Assembly (NCBI GenBank): GCA_937888725.1
Contig: CALARE010000045.1
Coordinates: forward strand, 1-54,450
Direction: 5' to 3'
Length of the DNA: 54,450 bases
DNA from: an uncultured Alphaproteobacteria bacterium
GTDB taxonomy: Bacteria > Pseudomonadota > Alphaproteobacteria > CAAHEQ01 > UBA3637
Shown: piece after piece, positions 33,319-42,668 of the stretch
How the letters are laid out: every line of letters begins with the position of its first letter
How positions within the stretch are numbered: the stretch's first letter is position 1
The notes under the pieces: generated by a model
What the model saw: the letters and a program-made list of their open reading frames with translations, nothing else
Databases searched by the model: none
What the model was told of the DNA's origin: nothing
Position numbers and translations under genes: made by a program

Positions 33319-34109
33319 TTTTGGCCTCCTACATCTTCAGCGGTCATTTCAACCAATGGTTCACTTAAAAGTTGTAATGCTGCTTCGGTTTCCATACTCA
33401 TAATTTGAATGGCAATGTTTGCAGCGGTTGTTTTTATTAATGCTTTTAGGTTTCTATTTTGCAATGCGTGGGATTGTGTTTGATTGCAACCAGAAGTTTG
33501 AGCATTGATTAATGATTTGGCATCTTCTTTTAATCTTTCTCTTAAAGCGTAAGCAAGGGCATAGCCTTTGGATGCAACTTCACTTGCATAACGTTTGCGT
33601 TTTGTTTGAAGTGCTTCTTTCTCAGATGAAGATGAGTTTTCATACGCTTCTTTATCTTTGAAAAAGAGTTCTTCAATGAGAATTTTTTTAGCTTCGCTAA
33701 TTTTTGTCAATTCTTGAGGTGTTTTTAAAAAATCTGAACGTGAAATTAAATCGATGATTTTTTCGCTAGAGGATTTTTTGGTTTCAACACCTTCAATTTC
33801 TTGAACAAATGTTGTTGTGATTGCACCTTTACTAATATATTCCCAAGCCGTTGTTTTTATTTCTGTTTGTTTATTGGTTGGATTGCTTGAACAGGTGGGG
33901 TTGCCATTTTTAATTTTATTTAATTCTTCATCTTTGATGGCAGTGTTTGTTGCGGTTGTCCCATTGGTAAAAACATTAGTAACATTTTGAAAGACTTTAC
34001 TCATATTTTTTGTATCAGTAATTGGGCACATAAAAGCTGAAGCTTGTGAAAAAAACGTACTCACAATCGTTATACTTATTACAAGGGATAGAAGAATTTT
34101 TTTACGCAT
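33315..34109 (-). CDS. Exported helical protein of the secretion locus (VirB5-like architecture?)
   Basis: The start is set at 34109 (MRKKILLSLVIS) because AAAGGGA lies nearby and a signal peptide (TFFSQASAF) follows directly; an upstream in-frame Met would hide it. 264 residues. The C-terminal half matches its neighbours in pattern: SKGYALAYALRERL, then TQSHALQNRNLKALIKTTAANIAIQIMSMETEAAL. This Q-N-rich helix with a run of small and hydrophobic residues is like the terminal helix of VirB5/TraC proteins. Cys near the mature N terminus (FMCPITD) and in the middle. Function unproven. Confidence 0.6.
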   Translation of the reverse strand: MRKKILLSLVISITIVSTFFSQASAFMCPITDTKNMSKVFQNVTNVFTNGTTATNTAIKDEELNKIKNGNPTCSSNPTNKQTEIKTTAWEYISKGAITTTFVQEIEGVETKKSSSEKIIDLISRSDFLKTPQELTKISEAKKILIEELFFKDKEAYENSSSSEKEALQTKRKRYASEVASKGYALAYALRERLKEDAKSLINAQTSGCNQTQSHALQNRNLKALIKTTAANIAIQIMSMETEAALQLLSEPLVEMTAEDVGGQK

Positions 34110-34125
34110 AATTTTGTCCCTTTCT

Positions 34126-34875
34126 TTACTGTAGAATAGATATTGATTTCGTTTGCATTTGTTGCAAACTGTCAATTTCAAGCATCATAGATCTTAGAAC
34201 AAGAATTTCGTTTAAAATATCAGCAGTATTTTGATTTGCCAAAGCGTTCCCTTTTTCGAGCTCCACATGTGTTTGTCGTCTTTGGGTGTCGCTCTTTCTT
34301 GTTGTTTTATGTTTTTCTCCTTTTTCCATTAAAGCAAACGATTTTTGGGCAATTGCACGCCCTTGTTCTAAAGCTAAATGGTAGGCGGATTGCATGGCTT
34401 CTTGTGAATTTAGAACCAATGCATCTTTGGATGCTGTATTTTTAATTTTTGTTTCGGAGTCCTTGTCAAAAACAGATAACATCTCTACTGGATTTTCAGC
34501 ATAAATTGTTTTGCTGTCAATGAGCATCTTTTTTTTAGCCAGTTCTTGAACTTTTTTTACATCAGGTTCTTTTTTTGTTAATTCTTGTATAAAAAATTCT
34601 GGTATAAGAGGTGTTGCATCTTGTTCTGTAACAAGTGTTTCATTTTTAATAGCTTTTTCTTTTTTTGCATTTTTAGTGGGGTTCCCAACTTGATCATTAT
34701 CTTTGCCTTTGTCTGTCTTTAAGAGTATGGAAAGTTCGGTGCTAACTTTTTGAATAATCCATTGTGCTTGTCCTAAAGCAGTTTCTATAGGTGCAACGGT
34801 TGGACCAGCGTATACAGCTGAAGATACGCTAAATATGGTGAATGCTAAAATGATATGTTTTTTTATTGTAATCAT
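34126..34875 (-). CDS. Exported helical protein of the secretion locus
   Basis: 249 residues with a signal peptide ending SAVYA before GPTVAP. A charged Lys/Glu-rich middle (TKNAKKEKAIKNETLVTEQD, KKEPDVKKVQELAKKKML) leads to a C-terminal helix pattern shared with the adjacent genes: SAYHLALEQGRAIAQKSFAL, then ALANQNTADILNEILVLRSMML. The pattern of an N-rich segment and hydrophobic helix is shared with three neighbours, suggesting ancient tandem duplication. No recognised family. Confidence 0.6.
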   Translation of the reverse strand: MITIKKHIILAFTIFSVSSAVYAGPTVAPIETALGQAQWIIQKVSTELSILLKTDKGKDNDQVGNPTKNAKKEKAIKNETLVTEQDATPLIPEFFIQELTKKEPDVKKVQELAKKKMLIDSKTIYAENPVEMLSVFDKDSETKIKNTASKDALVLNSQEAMQSAYHLALEQGRAIAQKSFALMEKGEKHKTTRKSDTQRRQTHVELEKGNALANQNTADILNEILVLRSMMLEIDSLQQMQTKSISILQ

Positions 34876-34887
34876 GTTTTCTCCTTA

Positions 34888-35640
34888 TCACTGTAGCAAA
34901 TTTGAAACCCCACTAAACATAATGCTTGGATCATTGATCATTAAATTAGTAGCATTGTTTTGTTCTGTAGCGGTTAGTCCTCTTAACACATTACGGGCAG
35001 CTGTTGCTTTTAAAAGATTATTAAATACTTGTGTGTTACTGTTTGCTGTTGAGGTACTTGCAGCAACGGCAGCACCGTAATTTGTTGCTGAATTTGTTTT
35101 TGCCACGGCAGATGTTTGTGCAGAAGTGACATCATCTCCAATAGCTCGAGAGGCAGTAACTCTATTTGTAAGACCAAGAGCGTAACCATATGTCGCCATT
35201 TCTGTAATGGCAACTTTTCGATTATTTTTTGTTTCTGCGGTATTTTCAGTACCTGCTTTTTCGGGGTCGGAAGATGCTTGAAGTTTTTCGTCTCTTGTTT
35301 TAATCATATCTTCGCCTTCAGGCAAATTTCCATCAACGGTTTTTTTTGCCTGCCCTTCTTCATCCTCTCCTGATAAGGCTTCTACAACGGTATCAGTAAC
35401 TTTTGTTGCACCCAGTTTTAAATATCCAATACCTGCACTCATCCATGCTTGCGGACCACCTAAAATTAGTTGTGTAATTTGAGCATTTTTAACTGTTTCG
35501 ATTTTTTCTTGAGCTGTTTTTATGTCTTCTTGAACAGCTCTCATCGTTGCAGAACTGTGCCCGCCAACATCCTTTATCATGGCTGAATAAGCCGTGTGGG
35601 AAAAACCAGTTATAAGAAGAATGAGTAGTAATTTTTTCAT
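34888..35640 (-). CDS. Exported helical protein of the secretion locus
   Basis: 250 residues with signal peptide KLLLILLITGFSHTAYSA. A first helix (MRAVQEDIKTAQEKIETVKN) is followed by an acidic middle, then MATYGYALGLTNRVTASRAIG and an Ala/Thr/Ser-rich helix ending VFNNLLKATAARNVLRGL. The YGYALGL...R segment matches the KGYALAYALRER of the 33315-34109 gene. Start overlaps the stop of the preceding gene (ATGA). VirB5-like by layout and place only. Confidence 0.6.
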   Translation of the reverse strand: MKKLLLILLITGFSHTAYSAMIKDVGGHSSATMRAVQEDIKTAQEKIETVKNAQITQLILGGPQAWMSAGIGYLKLGATKVTDTVVEALSGEDEEGQAKKTVDGNLPEGEDMIKTRDEKLQASSDPEKAGTENTAETKNNRKVAITEMATYGYALGLTNRVTASRAIGDDVTSAQTSAVAKTNSATNYGAAVAASTSTANSNTQVFNNLLKATAARNVLRGLTATEQNNATNLMINDPSIMFSGVSNLLQ

Positions 35641-36404
35641 TTTAATATTCCTCCTATAATACCTGTAATCCCAGATGCCATGTCGCCTCCTACACCCATG
35701 GATGGTTGTTTTGCTTTATTAATAGCTTGAAAAACAGCGACAGATTCAATTTCTAATTTTTTTGTATCCATAGTGAGAAGGGACATCACCATGTTATTAA
35801 AAGCAAATTCACCTTCGGTTCTATTTTGTAAGGCGGTGGTAATATTTTCTGATGAGGAGCCTGTTTTTTCCATTTTTTCTTTATCATCATCATATTTGGC
35901 AGTGCTGTTTACAATTGTTGTTGCATCAGCAAGTAATTCACCAGATGACTGTGAAAGTGCAATGGAAATATTCTTTTTTATCGCTTGCAAATCAGAAGAA
36001 GAAAGTTGTGTTTGAGCATCATCAACATAAAAACATTGTGCAACACCAAGCGGTGTATCAAGTCCTTCGCACTCAAGTTTATTTGAACCTGTGAAAAAGT
36101 TAATAACCGCATTAATAGCATCTGTAATCATTTTTTTAAAACCAGATAAGCCACTCGAAATAGAACTTACCATCCCAGAAAAACCAGATCCAGCAGAGCC
36201 ATTGGTTGCACTGCTAGGAGATACAGCTCCATTTAGACCAACGATTTTTGACGCGGAAGAAAATAGCGTATTTTCCTGCGTCATATTTTGGACGGAACCA
36301 CTCGCATCGTGTTTAACGTTACTGTAATTTGCGGGCATTCCTGCGAATAATCCGATTGGATAAAAGAAAAATGTTATAAGCAAAATAACAATCAAGCGAC
36401 GCAT
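35637..36404 (-). CDS. Exported helical protein, first gene of the secretion operon
   Basis: 255 residues with a signal peptide (RLIVILLITFFFYPIGLFA) and a Gly/Ser-rich mature start (ATNGSAGSGFSGMVSSISSG). One short Cys pair (LECEGLDTPLGVAQCFYVDD) is followed by ADATTIVNSTAKYDDDKEK and a C-terminal helix (ITTALQNRTEGEFAFNNMVM) like that of the next three genes. The ATG at 36404 has GGAGGG nine bases upstream. It lies 47 bases after folD, with a candidate promoter over the folD end. Function unknown. Confidence 0.6.
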   Translation of the reverse strand: MRRLIVILLITFFFYPIGLFAGMPANYSNVKHDASGSVQNMTQENTLFSSASKIVGLNGAVSPSSATNGSAGSGFSGMVSSISSGLSGFKKMITDAINAVINFFTGSNKLECEGLDTPLGVAQCFYVDDAQTQLSSSDLQAIKKNISIALSQSSGELLADATTIVNSTAKYDDDKEKMEKTGSSSENITTALQNRTEGEFAFNNMVMSLLTMDTKKLEIESVAVFQAINKAKQPSMGVGGDMASGITGIIGGILK

Positions 36405-36442
36405 CGGTATAGTCCCTCCAAAATAAACATGTCCCTATTATT

Positions 36443-36470
36443 ATTTTACACTATTTTGAAGTTTTTGCAA
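36443..36470 (-). promoter_or_regulatory. Candidate promoter of the secretion operon
   Basis: Minus strand TTGCAA (36470-36465), 16-base spacer, TAAAAT (36448-36443). Transcription would start near 36436, about 30 bases before the first secretion gene. Readthrough from folD is the alternative. Confidence 0.45.
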
Positions 36471-37305
36471 AGCTTTTTTTATATGCTTTTAATAGATTAA
36501 CATATAACATAGTTACAGTCATAGGGCCAACACCGCCAGGGACAGGTGTAATAGCACCAGCTATTCCCTTCATGCTTTCAAAATCAATATCTCCCGTTAT
36601 TTTGTTGTTTTCTAATCGAGTAATACCTACATCGATTAAAACAGCTCCTTTTTTGATGTAAGATTTTTCGATTAAATTTGGTTTACCTGTCGCAGCAATA
36701 ACAATATCGGCAATTTGGCAAATTTCAGGCATATTTTTTGTTTTTGAATGTGCTTGGATAACAGTGCAATTTTCAGCAAGTAACATTTGTGCAAGCGGTT
36801 TGCCAACTAATCTTGAACGGCCAATAATAAGAGCTGTTTTCCCCTCTAGATTTGGAATAACCGATTTAATAAGTTCGAGACAGGCAAGCGGTGTACAGGG
36901 TTTTAAATCTGTTTTTGAAATAAAAAGATTTCCTAAATTTTTAGGATGAAGTCCATCGACATCTTTTTCAGGGTCAAGTGATTCGAGCACCTTATTTTCA
37001 TTAAAATGAGATGGTAAGGGGAGTTGAACCAAGATGCCATCTATATCTTTATTTTGGTTAAGTTCTTCAATAAAAGCAATAAGGGCATCTTCTGTCATAA
37101 CAGGTGATAATTGAAAAACTTCTGCATCAGCACCGATTCTTTCGCCAATTTTCTTTTTGTTTGCAACATAGATAAGACTTGCGGGGTTATCTCCAACTAA
37201 GATAACGGCTAATTTTGGTTTTCTTTCATATTGTTGTATTTCTTCTGCAAGCTGTTTTTGGATGTTTGCAGCCATTTTTTTCCCATCAATGATAATTGTT
37301 TCCAT
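36451..37305 (-). CDS. folD: Methylenetetrahydrofolate dehydrogenase/cyclohydrolase FolD
   Basis: Bifunctional NADP-dependent dehydrogenase and cyclohydrolase in one-carbon metabolism. The family landmarks are present: YVANKKKIGERIG (catalytic Lys), GILVQLPLPSHFNE, LDPEKDVDGLHPKNLGNL, CTPLACLELI, the Rossmann segment ALIIGRSRLVGKPLAQMLL, and the C-terminal PVPGGVGPMTVTMLYVN. 284 residues is normal. It sits 18 bases downstream of surA on the same strand and upstream of the secretion operon; the linkage is probably positional only. Confidence 0.98.
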   Translation of the reverse strand: METIIIDGKKMAANIQKQLAEEIQQYERKPKLAVILVGDNPASLIYVANKKKIGERIGADAEVFQLSPVMTEDALIAFIEELNQNKDIDGILVQLPLPSHFNENKVLESLDPEKDVDGLHPKNLGNLFISKTDLKPCTPLACLELIKSVIPNLEGKTALIIGRSRLVGKPLAQMLLAENCTVIQAHSKTKNMPEICQIADIVIAATGKPNLIEKSYIKKGAVLIDVGITRLENNKITGDIDFESMKGIAGAITPVPGGVGPMTVTMLYVNLLKAYKKSFAKTSK

Positions 37306-37323
37306 ATAACCTCCCTGCGTATT

Positions 37324-38496
37324 TTAATTTACCTCAATTACGGCAAATCTTTTTGCATTTCTTAATAATTTTTCAGATAATTCTTCCATAGCTTGTGCTT
37401 CAAGTTGCATTTTAAGTTCGTCGTCTGATGGAATAACTTTTTTTTGTATCGTTTGACATTTCATAAAAAATAAATCCGCATCAGGTGTTTGGATTGGACC
37501 AATAACTTTTTTATTTGGAGCATCTTGTAAAATGTTTTTTAATTCGCGTGGGAGTTGTTCTGGTGATACCATTCCTGATTTTACAGATTCTTTAATGGCG
37601 ATATCTTTTGCAAATGTTAAAAATGCATCACAAGAATTAAGTTCTTTTATCGTGTCACCAAGAGCAGATGTTTTATTTGCCATAAGAGCCATTTGAGCTA
37701 ATTCGATAATAGGAATTGTATCCGTTGTAATGGCATATTTTCTGTCAAGAACTAAAACAATCAAATATCCTTTTTCTGTTTTTAATGGTACAGAAACATC
37801 TCCAGGACCCATTTGTTTTAAAACAGACATAATCTCAGTTGAATATTTATTATTCTTTATCCATCCAACTTCCCCCCCTTTTTGTGCGGAAGGGGCAATG
37901 GAATATTTTTTTGCAAGCTCTTGAAATGGGCTTCCTTTGTGAAGTGCTTGATAACATTCTTCTGCATTTTTTTTGTCAGGGATAAGCATTTCAGCAATAT
38001 AGAAACCTTCTTGTTTTAATTCATTTTTAAGTTTGGATTTGAGCTTTTCAATTTCTGCTTTAGACGGTTCATTTAGTGAACGTTTGTTTTTTTGTAATAC
38101 TTGTAACCACATTAAATCTGCTTGAATTTGTTCTTCTAAAATAGACAGTGGAATGTTATTTTTTGCAAGCATTTTTCCCATTTCATTTTTTTTTAGGCCG
38201 TTTTGTGCTTCTAAATGATGAATAGCATCTTTAATTTCCTTTGCAGAAACAGAAAAACCATTTCTTTTGGCCTCAGCAATTTTAACCCGATCATCGATAA
38301 GTGCGTTTAATGCAGATTTAATATATTCTTTTTTCTTTTCTTTTGTTAATGGTGTTGAATTTTGAATAGATATAAGTTTTGCCCTTGATTCGGCATCGAA
38401 ACTTGAAATGGGCTGATCGTTCACTTTGGCAATAATTTCGCCTGCATTACAAGCAAAATTTAAAAAGATTAAACACAAAAAAATTAATAATTTCAT
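37324..38496 (-). CDS. surA: SurA-like periplasmic chaperone / parvulin prolyl isomerase
   Basis: Helps outer-membrane proteins, LptD among them, fold in the periplasm. 390 residues with a signal peptide (LIFLCLIFLNFACNAG) and an N-terminal SurA helical domain (IIAKVNDQPISSFDAESRAKL, LIDDRVKIAEAKRNGF). One parvulin domain follows (about 163-260; FYIAEMLIPDK, FQELAKKYSIAPSAQKGGEVGWI, GPGDVSVPLKTEKGYLIVLVLD). The expected second parvulin domain appears degenerate or absent. Start overlaps the stop of the LptF-LptD gene by one base, the classical lptD-surA order. Confidence 0.92.
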   Translation of the reverse strand: MKLLIFLCLIFLNFACNAGEIIAKVNDQPISSFDAESRAKLISIQNSTPLTKEKKKEYIKSALNALIDDRVKIAEAKRNGFSVSAKEIKDAIHHLEAQNGLKKNEMGKMLAKNNIPLSILEEQIQADLMWLQVLQKNKRSLNEPSKAEIEKLKSKLKNELKQEGFYIAEMLIPDKKNAEECYQALHKGSPFQELAKKYSIAPSAQKGGEVGWIKNNKYSTEIMSVLKQMGPGDVSVPLKTEKGYLIVLVLDRKYAITTDTIPIIELAQMALMANKTSALGDTIKELNSCDAFLTFAKDIAIKESVKSGMVSPEQLPRELKNILQDAPNKKVIGPIQTPDADLFFMKCQTIQKKVIPSDDELKMQLEAQAMEELSEKLLRNAKRFAVIEVN

Positions 38497-41400
38497 TACA
38501 TGCCCCCAAGTGTTTTAAGAATAAATTTTACCATAAAAGAAGTATCCCCTTCATATTCTCTATCATAGGTAAACGATTTGTCTAATTCAAATGAAATAAT
38601 GGTACAATCATTTTCATATTGTGCAATCAATCCAGATTCAACAGGTCCTCTTTGATTTGAGCGTTTTTCAAGATTATATCTATAGTACCCCGATAAAGAC
38701 CAGTTTTTTGAAAGTTGTGATGAACCAAAGAATAAAATTTCTTCACGATTTTTGTAATATGAGTATTCGCTCAAATCGGTTGTTTCTTTTAGCTTAACAT
38801 AATCAAATCCAAAACGTAATGGGGCTTTCCCAACTGAAAAGGTAATTTCATTTTTGACGGGTTCAAAAGTATCCTTTTTCAACCTGAAACGATAGGCTAA
38901 AGAAAAGATGTCAAAATTTGTTTGTAATCTACCAACGTAATCTGAATATCGAGATTTAAATCCGAGTGCTTCATCCATAATTTCATCTCCTGAAAAGTGA
39001 TATGATTGGCCAAACAAAAAGGATAAAGATATATTTTTTGATCCATAAATAGAATATTCAACCCCATAATTTGCACGTGTGCCTGTTTCAACACGGTCAT
39101 ATCCGATAAATCTATTTTCTGAGAATAAATTAGTATCATCAAAATCAATGTCAAGACTATCGATATTTGGGATTTTATCTTTATTTCCGCTAACAGGTGA
39201 TGAAACAAGCATCATAATGGGTGAAACAATTTGTGTATATGTTTCACCAACATTTACAAATGGATAACTTATTTTTGTTGAAAAAACAGGATAAAAACGT
39301 CCAGTAGAATAGGTCTTATCAGGTGCAATGTTTGCAAATGAATATTTGCCCGTGTCAACATTGTAACCATCAACACGAACAGAGGCTTTTGTATCAATTA
39401 CAAAACCACTTGATGATATGTGTGGCAAATGTAACCCTTGTGTAATAGATGCTCTGTTTGATTTAAAACGTTGTCTGTTATTATATGCAACAGCATTGAG
39501 TTTTGAAAAAGCATAAAGACCATTATCAGTAAAAGGAAGTGTTGTATATGTATAATTTGCTGTTGGAATAAATACAGGGATGGATTTTTGGTCAACACTA
39601 CCATGTTGATTTTGGAATGAAAGACCTTTAAAGTGAAAATAATTTCTTTCACCAAAACGTTCTGCTGTGATGTTTGATTCTAAATATTGATCAGATGTGT
39701 TTACATTTGGTAATGAATAACGTCTAAAATATGTATCTGATGATGTGCGATAATATTGACCCGATACACGCCATTTATCGGTTAGGTCAAATTGCATACT
39801 TGTTTTTATATGTCCTTGCCCTTTGTTGTCATTGTCTTTTGTTCCACTTGCTTGTAATTTAAAATATCCGTGTGTAAATATACCATCATAATCAATAAAT
39901 GTTAGTGGATCGTGACTTGTTGATATTGTAGGACTAAGAGTTAAGTTTTGATTATCTGCAATATTTATGAAAAATGGTAAATTAACCCCTTGTTTCATTT
40001 CATTGCTATGGCCAAAACTGGGAGCTAAAAAGCCAGTCTTTCTTTTAACGGTGAAATCTGGTATGTTTAAATATGGAAAATAAAAAACAGGAATATCCTT
40101 TACTTTTAACAATGAATGTGTAAAGGACATCTCTTTTTCGGGCTTGTTATGCTTAATGTTGCGAGCAGTTAATTCCCAAAGCGGAGATTCGCCTTTGCAA
40201 AAAGTACAAGGCGTATACATTGCTCTTTTTAAGTATGTAATATTACCATCATTTTTTTGCTTAATTCTTTGAGCAGACATAAAGGAGCCTTCATATAAAT
40301 GCATTTCTATCGAATTTGCAATTGACTTTTTCAATGATGGTGTTAGAACAGAATCAGTAGCGTAAGTAGTCGTTCCGTCAGGTGTGGTAATCTTTGTGGT
40401 TGTCGGAATGGTAATTGTTCCTTTGGTTCTGTCAAAAATAAATTTCTCAGTTGAAATGATGGTTCCATTTTGTTTGATAATGACATTTCCAGTTGCGATA
40501 ACCAGATTGTTGTTTCTATCATATAGAATTTCATCTGCTTCAAAATCAACGGGTTTATCTTTTTCAACCTTTACTTGCGGGTCAAATTTAACTTGTGCTT
40601 GTGTTGCAACAGGAACGCTTGTTATTAGAGCTAAGCAAATGACGGGTAGTATCTTTTTTAAAATTTTAAATTTTGGTTTAAAAGGTTTCATTGTGATAAA
40701 ATAAATAATAATAACTGGAACAAAAATATTTAAAAATAAAAGAGGCGAAAACCAAAGGTTTTTTGCTGTTAAATTTTCAAATGCTAAAGCTAAAGATTGA
40801 ACAATAATTGTTGCAAGGACAATAAAGTTTATCCGCCCCATTTGTCCTCTGCGATTATAAAACGGTGATAAAATGGCAAACATTGCAAGTAACATGAATG
40901 TTAAATTATAAAGAGGTTTCGTTAAACGTTTGAGTGCTTCTGTTTTATATTTTCGGTATAAAACAGGGTTATTAACATCCTCTTTTTTCACAGAAAATAA
41001 ATAGGAAAGCGAATGTTCTGATTCATCTAATGTCCTTGTTTTACTATTTTGTTTTTTGTCGCTGAAAAACATATTGTATTTATTGAATTTAAGAATGGAG
41101 AATTTTTTTGTTTTTGGGTTATATTCTTGACGAGTTCCTTTCTGAAAAACGAGTTGAAATCCGTCTGTTTCTTGAAAAATAAAACCTTTTTCAGCAATGA
41201 GAATTGAAATATTATTTGGATCTTTAGCATCGTAAGCCATAACACCATTAACAGAACCATCACTAGATCGTTCTTTAACATATAGTGTTAAACCATTATT
41301 AAGGGTATTGAATTGACCCTCTTGCAATAATAAGTGTGATAGGTCATTTCTAACACGCCATTTTAATTCACTTAATTCCTCATGCGATTTAGGGATAATT

Positions 41401-41756
41401 TGAATAGTTAATAAATATCCTAACAACGTTAAGATAATCGCTAAAATAAAAGCAGGAAGCATAATTTGTTTATTTGACATACCAATGGCTTTCATTACCA
41501 TAATTTCCTTGTCAGCTTCCATTCGTGAAAAAATAAATAAAATCACGGCAAACAATGCTAATGGGGATAAAATTTGAATAAAATTAGGCAAAACAAGCAA
41601 TGTCATTTCTAAAAAGACAGCCAATGGCACGCCTTTTGTCACAATCATGTCAATCATACGCAATGATTGGGTCAACCAAACAAGTGCGGTCATCCCTAGT
41701 AAAATAAGCATAAAACTGAGTAACAGTTGCTTTAAAATGTATTTTGTTAAAATCAT
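38496..41756 (-). CDS. LptF-LptD fusion: LPS permease joined to the outer-membrane LPS translocon
   Basis: 1086 residues in one uninterrupted frame. Residues 1-355 are an LptF/YjgP-type permease: ILTKYILKQLLLSFML, FSRMEADKEIMVMKAIGMSN, and the last helices FVPVIIIYFITM. From Met356 runs a perfect signal peptide (KKILPVICLALITSVPVATQA, predicted cut after 387). Full LptD follows: OstA-like domain (VDFEADEILYDRNNNLVIATG), YTPCTFCKGESPLWELTA, VFYFPYLNIPDFTVKRKTGFLAP, then beta-barrel strands to the aromatic C terminus. Parts acting in different membranes are normally separate genes (lptF, lptG, lptD). Signal peptidase could separate them. ATG at 40691 is a possible internal start but has no clear ribosome site. 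LptG is not in the window. Confidence 0.9.
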   Translation of the reverse strand: MILTKYILKQLLLSFMLILLGMTALVWLTQSLRMIDMIVTKGVPLAVFLEMTLLVLPNFIQILSPLALFAVILFIFSRMEADKEIMVMKAIGMSNKQIMLPAFILAIILTLLGYLLTIQIIPKSHEELSELKWRVRNDLSHLLLQEGQFNTLNNGLTLYVKERSSDGSVNGVMAYDAKDPNNISILIAEKGFIFQETDGFQLVFQKGTRQEYNPKTKKFSILKFNKYNMFFSDKKQNSKTRTLDESEHSLSYLFSVKKEDVNNPVLYRKYKTEALKRLTKPLYNLTFMLLAMFAILSPFYNRRGQMGRINFIVLATIIVQSLALAFENLTAKNLWFSPLLFLNIFVPVIIIYFITMKPFKPKFKILKKILPVICLALITSVPVATQAQVKFDPQVKVEKDKPVDFEADEILYDRNNNLVIATGNVIIKQNGTIISTEKFIFDRTKGTITIPTTTKITTPDGTTTYATDSVLTPSLKKSIANSIEMHLYEGSFMSAQRIKQKNDGNITYLKRAMYTPCTFCKGESPLWELTARNIKHNKPEKEMSFTHSLLKVKDIPVFYFPYLNIPDFTVKRKTGFLAPSFGHSNEMKQGVNLPFFINIADNQNLTLSPTISTSHDPLTFIDYDGIFTHGYFKLQASGTKDNDNKGQGHIKTSMQFDLTDKWRVSGQYYRTSSDTYFRRYSLPNVNTSDQYLESNITAERFGERNYFHFKGLSFQNQHGSVDQKSIPVFIPTANYTYTTLPFTDNGLYAFSKLNAVAYNNRQRFKSNRASITQGLHLPHISSSGFVIDTKASVRVDGYNVDTGKYSFANIAPDKTYSTGRFYPVFSTKISYPFVNVGETYTQIVSPIMMLVSSPVSGNKDKIPNIDSLDIDFDDTNLFSENRFIGYDRVETGTRANYGVEYSIYGSKNISLSFLFGQSYHFSGDEIMDEALGFKSRYSDYVGRLQTNFDIFSLAYRFRLKKDTFEPVKNEITFSVGKAPLRFGFDYVKLKETTDLSEYSYYKNREEILFFGSSQLSKNWSLSGYYRYNLEKRSNQRGPVESGLIAQYENDCTIISFELDKSFTYDREYEGDTSFMVKFILKTLGGM

Positions 41757-42668
41757 TTAATGTCCTTTTTGAGTACTATATGCTAAAGGATGAGATTTTT
41801 CAACAATCTTTTTTAATCTATCTTGCAAAATGTGAGTGTATATTTCAGTTGTTGCGATATCAGAATGTCCTAACATCTTTTGTACAGAACGTAAATCTGC
41901 ATCATGAGCAATCAAATGGCTAGCAAAAGAGTGTCTAAAAACATGCGGGGAAACACGTTTGGGGTCTATTCCTACTGATACAGCGATGTTTTTTAATTGA
42001 TTGAAAAAGGTGCTTCGACTAATGTGGCCAGATTTTGAAAATGTGGGAAACAACCATTTTGATGGTCTGCCTTTTTTTAATGGTCCATAATTTTCACGTT
42101 CTTTAAACCATTCTTCAATCAGTTGGGTTGTCTTTTGATTAAGCGGAACGACTCGTTCTTTTTTTCCTTTTCCTAAGATGGTGATGGTTTGGCTGTCTTT
42201 TGTAATAGCTGAAACAGGGAGAGAAACCAATTCACTAACACGCATGCCTGATGCATAAAGGAGTTCGAGCATAAAATGTAAACGTGTATCGTGTGCGGAT
42301 GCATCGATTAAACGGAAAACTTCTTTTTGAGATAAATATTTGGGAAGTGATTTTTCATTTTTTGCTGATTGTAAATAATCAGAAGGATTCTTTTTTATAA
42401 TATCTTCAGAATATAAAAAACGATAAAATTCGTGTATTGCAGAAAGTCGTCTATTTTGCGTTTTGGGACTAAGATGGTGTTGTGCACTCAAATTTTGAAT
42501 ATAAGATTGTAAATCAATGTGAGTAGCTTTTTTTAAACCAATATTATGTTGGTTTAAAAAATTAGATAAATCAACCAAGTCGCTTTTATATGCTTTAAGT
42601 GTGTGGGGAGAAGCTCCTCGTTCTGCTTGCATCATTTCTAAAAACAACTCAATGAATTTAAGACTCAT
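41757..42668 (-). CDS. xerD: Tyrosine recombinase XerD
   Basis: Resolves chromosome dimers at dif with XerC. 303 residues: the N-terminal core-binding domain (FLEMMQAERGASPHTLKAYKSD) and catalytic domain with Arg in ASGMRVSELVSLP, Lys in LGKGKKERVVPL, HVFRHSFASHLI, LGHSDIATTEIYTHI (nucleophile Tyr). Nearly full agreement with XerC/D and location among housekeeping envelope genes argue against a phage integrase. It overlaps the upstream gene by ATGA and abuts the LptF-LptD start. XerC versus XerD cannot be settled by eye; XerD is preferred from neighbours (aroK divergent). Confidence 0.9.
   Translation of the reverse strand: MSLKFIELFLEMMQAERGASPHTLKAYKSDLVDLSNFLNQHNIGLKKATHIDLQSYIQNLSAQHHLSPKTQNRRLSAIHEFYRFLYSEDIIKKNPSDYLQSAKNEKSLPKYLSQKEVFRLIDASAHDTRLHFMLELLYASGMRVSELVSLPVSAITKDSQTITILGKGKKERVVPLNQKTTQLIEEWFKERENYGPLKKGRPSKWLFPTFSKSGHISRSTFFNQLKNIAVSVGIDPKRVSPHVFRHSFASHLIAHDADLRSVQKMLGHSDIATTEIYTHILQDRLKKIVEKSHPLAYSTQKGH

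Noticed and set aside
18715..36404. Dot/Icm (type IVB) assignment for the secretion locus
   Set aside because: The giant protein recalls DotG/IcmE in size, but the order VirB7-VirB8-VirB9-VirB10-VirB11 and the VirB9/VirB11 motifs fit a P-type VirB system better.
41757..42668. Tyrosine recombinase as a phage or island integrase
   Set aside because: It matches housekeeping XerD throughout, is embedded in an envelope operon, and no att repeats or phage genes are nearby.
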